Assembly (NCBI GenBank): GCA_963966185.1
Contig: CAWZYM010000297.1
Location: 196,001-260,000 of the forward strand
Source: Rhabditoides inermis
Taxonomy: Eukaryota; Nematoda; Chromadorea; Rhabditida; Rhabditidae
DNA: 64,000 nt
Reading direction: 5' to 3'
The notes below the pieces were generated by a model. The model was not told the DNA's origin and searched no databases. It saw only the letters and a list, made by a program, of their open reading frames with translations. Position numbers and translations under genes: made by a program. Positions 1-23,445 of this stretch are shown here, piece after piece (position 1 is the first letter of the stretch; the number at the start of each line of letters is the position of its first letter).

Positions 1-1
1 C

Positions 2-166
2 TCTTGCGACGCGTTCAAGTACGGAGAGGAGGACACCAACAACGACCGCATCACCATCGAGTGGACCAACACCCCCGACGGCGCCGCCAAGACCTTCCGC
101 CGCGAGTGGTTCCAGGGAGACGGAATGGTCCGCCGCAAGAACCTCCCCATCGAGTACAACCCTTGA
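2..166 (+). CDS. msp: Major sperm protein (MSP), C-terminal part, cut by window edge
   Basis: This is the last 54 codons of an MSP, the cytoskeletal protein that polymerises to drive amoeboid crawling of nematode sperm and is released as an oocyte-maturation signal. The reading frame starts at base 2 with [16 protein letters not shown] and ends with the invariant tail NLPIEYNP and TGA at 164-166. It corresponds to most of exon 2 of the two complete MSP genes in this window (28005-28441, 52599-53038); the 5' part lies outside. An AATAAA follows at 189-194. Its 3' UTR (GTGCAATAAAGCTCTT) resembles that of the copy at 52.6 kb more than the one at 28 kb. Identification is certain; which family member it is cannot be said. 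Confidence 0.97.
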   Translation, partial: SCDAFKYGEEDTNNDRITIEWTNTPDGAAKTFRREWFQGDGMVRRKNLPIEYNP

Positions 167-188
167 ACAGCTAGTGCGTGTCGTGTGC

Positions 189-194
189 AATAAA
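189..194 (+). promoter_or_regulatory. Poly(A) signal of the MSP gene
   Basis: AATAAA lies 23 bases after the MSP stop codon, the normal nematode spacing. The MSP copy at 52.6 kb has the same GTGCAATAAAG context on its own strand. Confidence 0.85.
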
Positions 195-644
195 GCTCTT
201 TTCACTTCACAGTGTCCACTGTTCACATGATAACACAAGTTGCGCGGTCCAGCTGACAGCTTTTCTCTCCTACCTGTTTCATTTCGATATTCGTTCCCCT
301 TGAATCAGTCTTTCCGGAGTTCACGACCACTATTCGCCATTCAGATGTGCGATCCATGTCGAGCGTTCTACGTGGGCATTTATCAGCTGGTCATTTCATT
401 CAGCTAGTCAGCTCTTCACCTATGTATCATCTCTCCTCTCTCCCTCTCGCCGCACTTTCGGTCAAACTCCTCCTCCTTCTGCCTTATCACTCTTTCTCAT
501 CACTCTTCTGTCACTCTTCGTTCTCTTCTCCTTTCATTTCTGAAAGACAGAACCAGTTCAGCTGCGGTTTCAAAAAAAGTACTAGCAGAACAGACCTGTT
601 TGACCTGACAAAGCCATTGCTCACTTCTTCTTAAGCCTAGTTCA
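195..644. other. No gene seen
   Basis: Between the MSP poly(A) signal and the start of the inverted fzy-1 3'-flank copy there is a pyrimidine-rich stretch (420-540) and no reading frame with convincing splice sites or family similarity. Confidence 0.6.
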
Positions 645-1493
645 GAAAGTAGTGCACTTTAAGCGCCGGAGTAAGGACTACCCTCAATCATTGCACTCAC
701 ACAAAAAAAAACGAAATAAATAAATAAAAATATTTATGTCGCCCTGGCTTATCATCCGAGTAAACATAATATCTATCCGAGACTATTGCATTCACAAATA
801 CGCGAGTTTTCAATCCATTCATACAAAGTCAGTGAGCACAGCATATAACAGAGCGAGTACATGGCGGGGGTATAGAAAACCCTAGAATCAGTAGAGGTAG
901 GTAGTCGAAATTGAAGCACAGCGAAAACTATCGATCATCTAGCGGGATGTTCGTCGAGTGCAGCTTATTTTTCTGCGCCAATCAAGTACTCTAGTCTTTC
1001 TAAAAAACGTGTTAATCAATATCAATGGTAAAACGATCGTTACCTTGAAACGGTTCCAGAACTGCCCATCGGGAGACATTGCCAAACAACACACGCGGTC
1101 AGTCTGGTCTGAACACAAACTCAAACTATAGTATTTCAAATCCCATCTACCGTAACCCTGGTACCCACCAGTAAGGCTGGCGACTTCGATCATGGGGGGA
1201 ACTTCCACATCTTGAGGTCGTTGTTAGGCTCAACGTGCGAGGTTATCATCTCCTTATAGTCCTTGTTGAACAGGATGCCAGTGATCTGCAACCAATCGAT
1301 CGATCAATCAATACTACAGTACCCCGATTCTAACTACCGTACCTGACTGCCGCCGTCGACGGTCTTCTGTAGCTCTCGGCGGACCTCGACACGGTTGTTT
1401 TTCGACGGATCCAGCAGCTGAAATCAATCGATAATCAATCAATAACCAGAGATAACCAACCCTGACCAGTCCATCCTGGAATCCGACCGCCAC
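645..1493 (-). pseudogene. Decayed inverted copy of fzy-1 (CDC20) 3' end
   Basis: Read on the minus strand this matches the 3' exons and 3' flank of the intact fzy-1 gene (25350-26830). Several lesions are visible. At 1386-1365 the copy jumps from LLDPSK..EVRR directly to ELQK..DGGSQ, so the exons coding for several WD repeats are deleted. Near 1196 one base is missing in KFP-TMTEV, giving a frameshift and an early TGA. In the last WD repeat the block after AMSPDGQ (NVMSASADESLRVWN) is gone. Similarity continues through the 3' UTR (the CCCTAGAATCAGTAG block near 879-893) to about 645. It is a pseudogene downstream of the chimeric reading frame at 1494-2763; the intact source is 19 kb away in opposite orientation. 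Confidence 0.85.
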
Positions 1494-2763
1494 CTACCGC
1501 CCATCAAGGGACCACTTCACAGAGGTGATGAGGTTCGACCGGCCCACTGCCAGCTCGCCGTCAATTTCAATCTGGAAATTGATCACATCATCAATGAACG
1601 ACAAAAAATTAATACTCACCGACGTCTCACCGATCTCGGCATTCCATAGGCACAGCTGAGCCCCGAGGGTTATGGCCACCGTGTTGTGACACGACCAATC
1701 AGTCAAGTTCGTCGAGTTCTGCAAGACAAGACATGCTTAACCAAACAAATGATAACAGCACACAACACATACACACCTGGTACGGATTGTCGTGTTCCTG
1801 CTTGAGCCTAGTCGAGAACACGAACGACTTGGATCCGGCAGAGGGAAATGACGCTAGAACAAGAAGATAATAAAAGTAAAAAGTAATGATATAAATGACC
1901 CACCGAATGAATGGCGTACACGTCGCTGTTTCATCTCGGAGGAAACATGCGCGACTGCTGCAATAAATGAACATTAATAACAAAACAAAAGTTTTTCAGA
2001 TTAAAGACCAGATCCGACATTCTTTTCTCAACATCACACACTTATCAACATGAACAACTCACCGCTCTTTTGCGGGGAGTCACCATCTGCACGAGCACAG
2101 TCGGGTCCCAGCTCACATTGGGTACCAAGGGGCCCTTTTATACTCCGCCGCCGCACCGCTCGCCGCTCGCCGCCGAGACGGCCCTGAATATCAGTTGATT
2201 ACACTGAAGAACAATAATGATGATTTCGTAGTACGCGTCTCGGTGTTTTTATTCTCTGTTCACCATCTCCTTCGAACGTTTGGAGTGCTAAGCGCTAGGA
2301 ATGTCATAACATGCGCCCCACTCTCCAACCTTGATAATATCGATTTGACGGGCGCCCTTCTGTTTTCGGATGTCGCAGCACCTTCCCTTCCGTGCCTCGT
2401 ACACCTCGTCAGATCGATACGTGCCGTGGCGAACATGAACAAATGCGTCCATGTTGTTCATCTCTTTGGCGAACTTCGAGCTGCAAAGGCGGAGTGTTGA
2501 ACGGCAATGTCAGCTCCTACTCACTCCTTGTTGTGGACGAGGACAGCGAACTCTTTCTCCAACTTGTCGATGAGGCTGTCGACGTGCAGCTCCCCAAACC
2601 GCTGCAACACGAGAAGAGCCGCCGCGAAGTTCTTCACCTACAAACAGTCGCATCACGACCCTCGCTCCACACCCTGCCTCACAATGCCGTTACAGTCGAT
2701 AGACTGGAAGCGCCAGTCTCCCGTCGGGAAGCGAGCGGCATCGACGGGTCGAGGGAAGGGCAT
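1494..2763 (-). CDS. Chimeric gene X2: unrecognised N-terminal part joined to CDC20 WD40 exons
   Basis: Eight exons can be threaded with all phases consistent: 2763-2683, 2637-2525, 2480-2330, 2183-2063, 1957-1904, 1853-1777, 1718-1620 and 1571-1494, giving 257 codons plus stop. The first six exons (start MPFPRPVDAARFPTGDWRF) match no family I recognise but are paralogous to gene X1 (4614-6836): both share DWRF near the start, a [LM]HVD..[IV]D.L..F segment, and STRL/TTRL followed by NPYQ/DPYE. Exons 7 and 8 are fzy-1 sequence (DWSCHNTVAI, DGELAVGRSNLITSVKWSLDGR) and end at TAG where fzy-1 has the TAT codon of GRYVAVG. Exon 7 lacks two codons relative to fzy-1. It could be an expressed chimera or a pseudogene that happens to keep frame; no transcript evidence is available. 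Confidence 0.5.
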
Positions 2764-2789
2764 ATCGAGGGAATGACGACACCACGTCT

Positions 2790-3431
2790 CACTCACTCTC
2801 GTCACGCACACGGACACGTGTCGCCACCAACACAGACAATCACGTGCACGCACGTGCACACATAAAAACACTTCATTCGACAACAATCAAACGCGCATGA
2901 ATACTGAAACAAAAAGAGATCGCCGATATACAAACGAGTGGTGTGTATAAAACCGGAGTGTGAGATACGTAAAATGAGTAAAGTGATATCAAAAAGGAAA
3001 TCTGTAGGGTAAGATTCGAGACGTCGTAAGTGGCGGCATGGCAGGTGAAAGGGAGACGACCGTTTTCCTCTCTTCTCCTCCCCTCACTTGGTGTTTTCCA
3101 TTTTGGTGATCTGACTGGTTGCCTCGCTGAACTTAGTCCGGTACAAAACGTTCGCGTGGTTGAACATACTCTCTTTCAGAGACGCGATGATGAACTGAAA
3201 TCATTCAGTAATCGAATCAATATCGATCGCTACCGATCAGCCTATCAATCGATAATGAGTACCTACGAGTTGGTGAAGTGCTTCGTGATCATATGTTTAT
3301 GTAGCTCCAATGTTCTGAGTGTGAGAGAGGTCGAGGGCAGCGTCGACCTCGTCGAGAATGTAGATGGGCGCCGGCTTGAACTTCAACATCGCCAGCACAA
3401 GAGAGAGCGCCACCAGCGACTTCTGTCCTGA
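2790..3431 (-). pseudogene. Duplicated 3' end of mix-1 (SMC2), disrupted
   Basis: This is a direct-repeat copy of 6845-7461. It carries the last two mix-1 exons plus downstream flank. The final exon (3197-3084) is open: FIIASLKESMFNHANV to ENTK and TGA. The preceding exon contains the SMC Walker B / D-loop ([19 protein letters not shown]), but an insertion of about ten bases near 3294-3303 creates a TAA after NIGAT, where the intact gene reads [10 protein letters not shown]. The copy stops abruptly at the 5' edge of that exon, where LINE sequence begins. Spacing from its stop codon to the start of X2 (about 320 bp) equals the spacing of mix-1 to X1, so the two were duplicated together. Confidence 0.88.
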
Positions 3432-3436
3432 AACGA

Positions 3437-3918
3437 AAACAGTCCCCCACTTTCTTGTCACCGCTTACACAACGTATTTCCGCTGCAAGCTAGAGTATTG
3501 TACTGAATTGTGGAACCCTCAGGATGTGGGATCAGTGAACTTGATCGAGTCAGTGCAGCGATACTATACGCGTCGAATATGTCGTCGCGCTGGCTTGTTC
3601 TCGCTCACCTATTCCCAACGCCTCCAGCTTTTTGGCCTTCAAAGTCTTGAACAACGCCGCTTTATAAATGACGTAGTGTACATACACATACACAGGGTTA
3701 TTACTAAAACAACCTCTCTTAATTATTCTGGTCTTTTTACATTAGTCCCAACTCGGTCGCGCACATCTCATAAACATCGTCTTTTGCCGTCATATGACTC
3801 GTTTTTGCGGAGCAGCGCGTTCTTTCAGAGGGTTTATGAAGTATGGAACTCACTTCCATCTGGTATAGTTGAATCTGCGAAAACCAGTAACGTGAAATCC
3901 CACTTAGTACTTAGATAG
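3437..3918 (+). mobile_element. 5'-truncated non-LTR retrotransposon (CR1/jockey-like) fragment
   Basis: The plus-strand frame runs [19 protein letters not shown], then ESVQRYYTRRICRR, YSQRLQLFGLQSLEQRR and VYEVWNSLP before stopping at 3916-3918. This order (LEY...WNP, SVQR, Y..RL..LGL.SLE.RR, WN.LP) is the well-known C-terminal end of CR1/jockey-type reverse transcriptases in metazoan LINEs. No polymerase YADD core is present, so this is a typical 5'-truncated insertion. It begins where the mix-1 duplicate ends. An AT-rich tail follows to about 4060. Confidence 0.85.
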
Positions 3919-4560
3919 TAGACAATCCTCATTCGCATCCTATGTCTAAAATTCGACATTTGTAATTTGTTTATTTTTATTCTATTTATTTTCTGTCTAC
4001 TCTTCGAATGTTTCTTCTTTTTTCCCACTTTTACTATCCTATGTATCGTAAGCACTGTTATGTTTTCTATGATGCACTCGCTAAGTACTCAACACGGTAA
4101 TGAACTATTTATTTCTTGATTGGAAATTTTTATCAGATCCAATTGCGCAGCTGAAAAGCGACCGCGCAGATGCATACCTTTTTCTCTTCTTCCCGAATGG
4201 TCGCAGTCCGAATTTGTCGGTCAGAAAAGGGAACACACTATATCTAACGTTTTTTTTTTAAGATTTCTATCGAGCAAAAACAGTCGATATCCGGCGGTCC
4301 GAAACAGGAGCAGACAGCAGAGTTCCAAGCAGACACAAAGTTCAAGGTAAAAAGTTTTATTACAATCGATACATCAAAACTATTGATTTTTTCAGACAAT
4401 CTTGTCGCGACAGGAGCAGGAGTAAGGTAAAACATGAAAAAGTACTAGTCGAATCGTTGCAATCAAACCACACTTCAATAATCAATTACTGGAAAACATA
4501 TACTGTTGAGTAAATAAGTGAGCGAATCAGATCAATCAATACGTTACAACCCTTTGTGGA
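3919..4560. other. No gene seen; LINE 3' tail and repeat-like DNA
   Basis: AT-rich sequence downstream of the LINE. At 4219-4235 it carries GGTCAGAAAAGGGAACA, a motif also found at 36639 (same strand) and, inverted, at 39040-39060, suggesting a dispersed repeat family. No exon with supporting phase or homology was found. Confidence 0.5.
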
Positions 4561-4576
4561 ACTTGTACAAACACAG

Positions 4577-4882
4577 TGACGTCATGGTGACGTCATCTCC
4601 AGAGATTACGTCATCATATGTCAGAAAGAGGCGCCCACTTGTTCATGCCACCGGACACTGGTCGCACCAATCGCGAGTCGAGCGAGTAGGAGAAGGCGCC
4701 TGAATGACGTCACCATCAGATGACGTCACCGGATGACGTCACTCACCTGTGGCAGACAGCCTGCTGGCATAGTCAACTAGGTTCGGGGAGGAATCGGCCG
4801 ATTCGCGAGCGGACTCCGTGGATTCGTCGGACTCGTACTCGTCACTGGAAACAGTGACGTCACTATCATTGCGATGACGTCA
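4577..4882. promoter_or_regulatory. Cluster of seven CRE-like palindromes (TGACGTCA)
   Basis: Perfect TGACGTCA octamers occur at 4577, 4588, 4705, 4721, 4734, 4855 and 4875, all in introns or immediate 3' flank of gene X1. TGACGTCA is the consensus cAMP-response element bound by CREB/ATF bZIP proteins. Single or double copies also occur in introns elsewhere here (23524, 30981, 31007, 31381, 46267, 46286), so it may be a recurrent intronic repeat rather than an enhancer. Confidence 0.45.
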
Positions 4883-6836
4883 TCGGCCGGATGACGTACC
4901 TCTCCTCGACGGCGTCTGCCAACTGATTCTGGAACTTTGGGTGGGAGAGCATGTGGGCGCAGATGTCGTGTTTGAACATTTTGGCGTCGTCGAGAGAGGT
5001 GCGACCCCATCTGGAAGAGACGGAGTATCTCTCTCTCTCTCGCTCTCTCTCTCTCTCCCTACCTGTCCTTGGGATTGGGGTGCACACCGGCAGGTTCATG
5101 TAGAAAGAGTTCTGAAAACAGCTTGCATCAGAGTGTCACGTCTATTCATACGTCTTGTGTCGATCTTATTCACATCTCTTCCAAACATTATCCATAATGT
5201 CACAAGAACCACTCTGGCAAGATTGACAACAAAAAAAGAATGACCAGCTGTCACTGCATTTCTCACGTCACATCACGTATGGACGTACTCGGAATTCGGG
5301 CGCGTCGAGAATCTTCTCGGGATCATTGGAGGCGGGTCGCTTTCTTGAAGTTGACAAAAAAATCGGATTCAGCACCACGCGAAACCTAGGGATACGATAG
5401 TTTATAAAAAAAAATGAAGCAAAAGGTAATGTAAACGACAACCTGTGCGAGGGGCATCTCGCGGGCCTGACCTTAGGCGGCGGGCCCACCTGAAAACATG
5501 TGAACAACAACAACAACACTACACATGCCCACCTCGTACGGGTCAGCCTTCTCCTCCACGCGCAGCCGCGTCGTGTACACCCAGTCCGAGGAGCCGCCTT
5601 CGAACAGAACCGACGGGCGCTAAAACAGAGTGAAGTGAACAGGAGAACAGTGCACAAGCAAACAACAACCCACCTTCGGGATCGTGTAGTGCTTGCTGCT
5701 CGACCAGAACATCGGCAACATTCTCGCGCGCTGGAAATGTACACATTACAACAATTAAGATCATACTAAACAGGCTCTTTCTCCCCTCCCCACTGACTCT
5801 CCACTTGATTACCTCCGCCACTTCCTCCGGCTGCTTCGAGACGACGAAGACTGTCGGTGTGCGCGGATCCTGAATTAGAAACATCGTCATTGGCAACATA
5901 AATCTGTGAGTGTAAGTAAACAGACAATCGATATAAACACTGACAGCGGATGGCCTCGGAGAGACACACTTGACTGCGACGCGATCGCAGAACGAGATGG
6001 AGGGTTGGCGGCCACTTCCGAGCTGCGAATCGTGGCGGCGCTGCACATACAATACTCATGCTATCGTAATGTGTGTCCCCATAACCACTTCCTTCTCTTC
6101 TTTCACATATTCCTTCTCTTCTTACACATCCTCCCAGTTAGTAACAAGCATCCTACTAGTTTTCTTTCCCATACCTACCTGCGTCCGGAACTTCCTGGAT
6201 GGCTTCGTGATGATGGTCTGGAGATTGGTGACGGGCTGTCTAGTATCGAACAGACGAAGAACGGCCTGGTCGCTCAGCTCAGCAGCTGGAATCGCCTGAA
6301 ACAAGACAGTGAACAATAACGAATGACGACTTTCAAAAATGCAAATGGTTGATGTTACGTGACTTTCGCGCTTTCCCTCTCACCTTGCTCAGCTCGTCGT
6401 TCTTCTGCTTCCGGCTATCCCGCTTCAGCACGTCGCAGATTCTTCCTCCTTTGACGTAGTGCGTGTCGCTGTCCTGGTACATACCCTTCCCCTTTCCAGC
6501 CATGATTCCGTTAGTTCTCGAAAGCAATCTCGAGAAAGGGTACCTGAGAAGTGGCAATTTGTGAGAATTTCTCCGTTCAACGATCCACTACACACATACT
6601 TGGGTGGGGGATTGACGACGATGACGTCGAAGTGTCGGGCGAGCGCGTCGACGATCTTGTCAACGTGCATCGGTCTTCCTTCGTGCGCCAGCCTTGGCGG
6701 CAGGGGCGACTTTGATCTGAAACACGAACAGTCAACAAGAGAGACATATGCCAACTCTACCCACTGTCTGCTGATCGGAAGGGAAGCGCCAATCGTCAAC
6801 TGGGAAGAAAGGGGCGGCAGGCTGAGTGGCCGGCAT
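4614..6836 (-). CDS. Gene X1: unrecognised protein with an ankyrin/glutaminase-like C-terminal end
   Basis: Minus-strand exons keep frame from about 6729 downwards: RPMHVDKIVDALARHFDV, KGKGMYQDSDTHYVKGGRI, AIPAAELSDQAVLRLFDTR, QLGSGRQPSISFCDRVAVK, DPRTPTVFVVSKQPEEVAE, ARMLPMFWSSSKHYTIPK and GGSSDWVYTTRLRVEEK. The last exons (5111-5063, 5010-4900, about 4849-4750, about 4692-4614) encode NPKDRWGRTSLDDAKMFKHD, an acidic linker DEYESDESTES and a stop after NKWAPLSDI. The KDRWGRTSLDDA segment resembles the ankyrin region at the C terminus of animal glutaminases. A fzy-1-derived block lies between the two parts (see 5104-5335). The ATG at 6836 (MPATQPAAPFFPVDDWRF) aligns with the start of X2, but joining it in phase to the next exon gives a stop, so either M at 6670 is the start or the 5' end is frameshifted. 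Function unknown. Confidence 0.5.
5104..5335 (-). pseudogene. fzy-1-derived block (two exon edges plus intron) inside gene X1
   Basis: On the minus strand this reads the fzy-1 exon PEKILDAPEF, its donor GTACGTCCATACGT, most of the following intron (including AAATGCAGTGACAG) and the start of the next exon NSFYMNL, then breaks off where fzy-1 continues with VDWSC. The intact counterpart is 24980-25225. Because intronic sequence is shared, this is a DNA-level duplication rather than a retrocopy. Confidence 0.85.
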
Positions 6837-7150
6837 GGTGAGACAATGACAACATCACAAACAACTCTCTCGTCACGCACACACGTGTCGCCATCAACAC
6901 AAACAATCACGTGCACGCATCAAAACACTTCATTCGACAACAATCAAACACGCATATTTACAGGAACAAAGAGAGATCGCCGATATACAAAGTAGAGGTG
7001 TGCATAAAACCGGAGTGTGAGATACGTAAAACAAGTAAAGTGATATCAAAAAGGCAATCGGTGGGAGTCAAGCTGGAACGTGAGACATCGTAAGTGGCAA
7101 CAGGGCAGCAGGTGAAAGGGAGACGGTCGCTCTTCTCTCTTCTCCTCCCC

Positions 7151-22826
<15,676 letters not shown>

Positions 22827-22942
22827 TGTGAAGGTGTATCTGAAATAGAATCGAGGTTTTGTTTAGGGTTCACATTTCATGTAAAACAACAACAATCACA
22901 AAAAGAAAACTTACGACGACGGAAGCGTACAAGTAGTACCGA

Positions 22943-22956
22943 TTTCCCGCCAAAAA
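22943..22956 (-). promoter_or_regulatory. E2F/DP-like site, mix-1 side
   Basis: Minus-strand reading TTTTTGGCGGGAAA fits the canonical E2F consensus TTTSSCGC with the full GGCGGGAA core. It lies about 120 bp upstream of the mix-1 start codon. Confidence 0.7.
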
Positions 22957-23197
22957 TGAATCAAATGCCTATAATAAATAAGTAGAACCACACTCGTCTC
23001 TTAGTAGAGTACTAGCAAAACAAGAAAATATGGTTATTTATCTGAGTTTTTCTTAATAAGTTTTTTTTCTTTTTTATTATTGATTCCAGCTCATTAACCT
23101 GAAAAATATCACTGGTTACTCATTCAGGAAATGTGTGAGTGTTTGCAAAATTTTTTTCTAGACATTGTTTCACTTACGCAGTTTACTGAGACGTTCA

Positions 23198-23210
23198 TTT
23201 TTGGCGGGAA
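23198..23210 (+). promoter_or_regulatory. E2F/DP-like site, fzy-1 side
   Basis: TTTTTGGCGGGAA matches the E2F consensus and mirrors the site at 22943-22956. It lies about 240 bp upstream of the fzy-1 ATG and about 215 bp upstream of its putative trans-splice acceptor. Confidence 0.7.
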
Positions 23211-23445
23211 CGCGGCTGGTGCGGCGTCGTTCTTTTGATTTTTAATATTTTCATTTCCCACGGCTGGCCAGGTATTTCCTTTGCGTTGTAACGTTCTCAT
23301 AATAATGTGCTCTTCTAGAACCGCTTCCCAAACCAATACGATCAATGCAAAGTATGCGAACTCCTGCGAAATCCGTCCGATTGTGATTGTTTTTCTTCCA
23401 CTTTGAATATAACTTGTGATTTTCAGCACTACTAACACACTGACC

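Larger units (their letters stand above)
22840..23445. promoter_or_regulatory. Divergent promoter region shared by mix-1 and fzy-1
   Basis: About 600 bp separates the start codons of two divergently transcribed mitotic genes. Each has a TTTCAG-type acceptor just before its ATG (ATTTCAG on the minus strand at about 22840; TTTTCAG ending 23426), consistent with trans-splicing. Two E2F-type sites are present: TTTCCCGCCAAAAA at 22943-22956 near mix-1 and TTTTTGGCGGGAA at 23198-23210 near fzy-1, oppositely oriented. Confidence 0.75.

Noticed and set aside
2..960. MSP at 1-166 as part of the inverted fzy-1 duplication (mirror of fzy-1 and MSP at 26.5-28.4 kb)
   Set aside because: The order and orientation mirror the intact locus, but the 3' UTR of this MSP matches the 52.6-kb copy better than the 28-kb copy, and the 195-644 gap shows no similarity to the DNA between fzy-1 and the 28-kb MSP.
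6600..6836. N6-adenine methyltransferase reading of gene X1 from its VVNPPP motif
   Set aside because: A single NPP-like tripeptide without an S-adenosylmethionine-binding motif is not enough, and the paralogue X2 lacks it.
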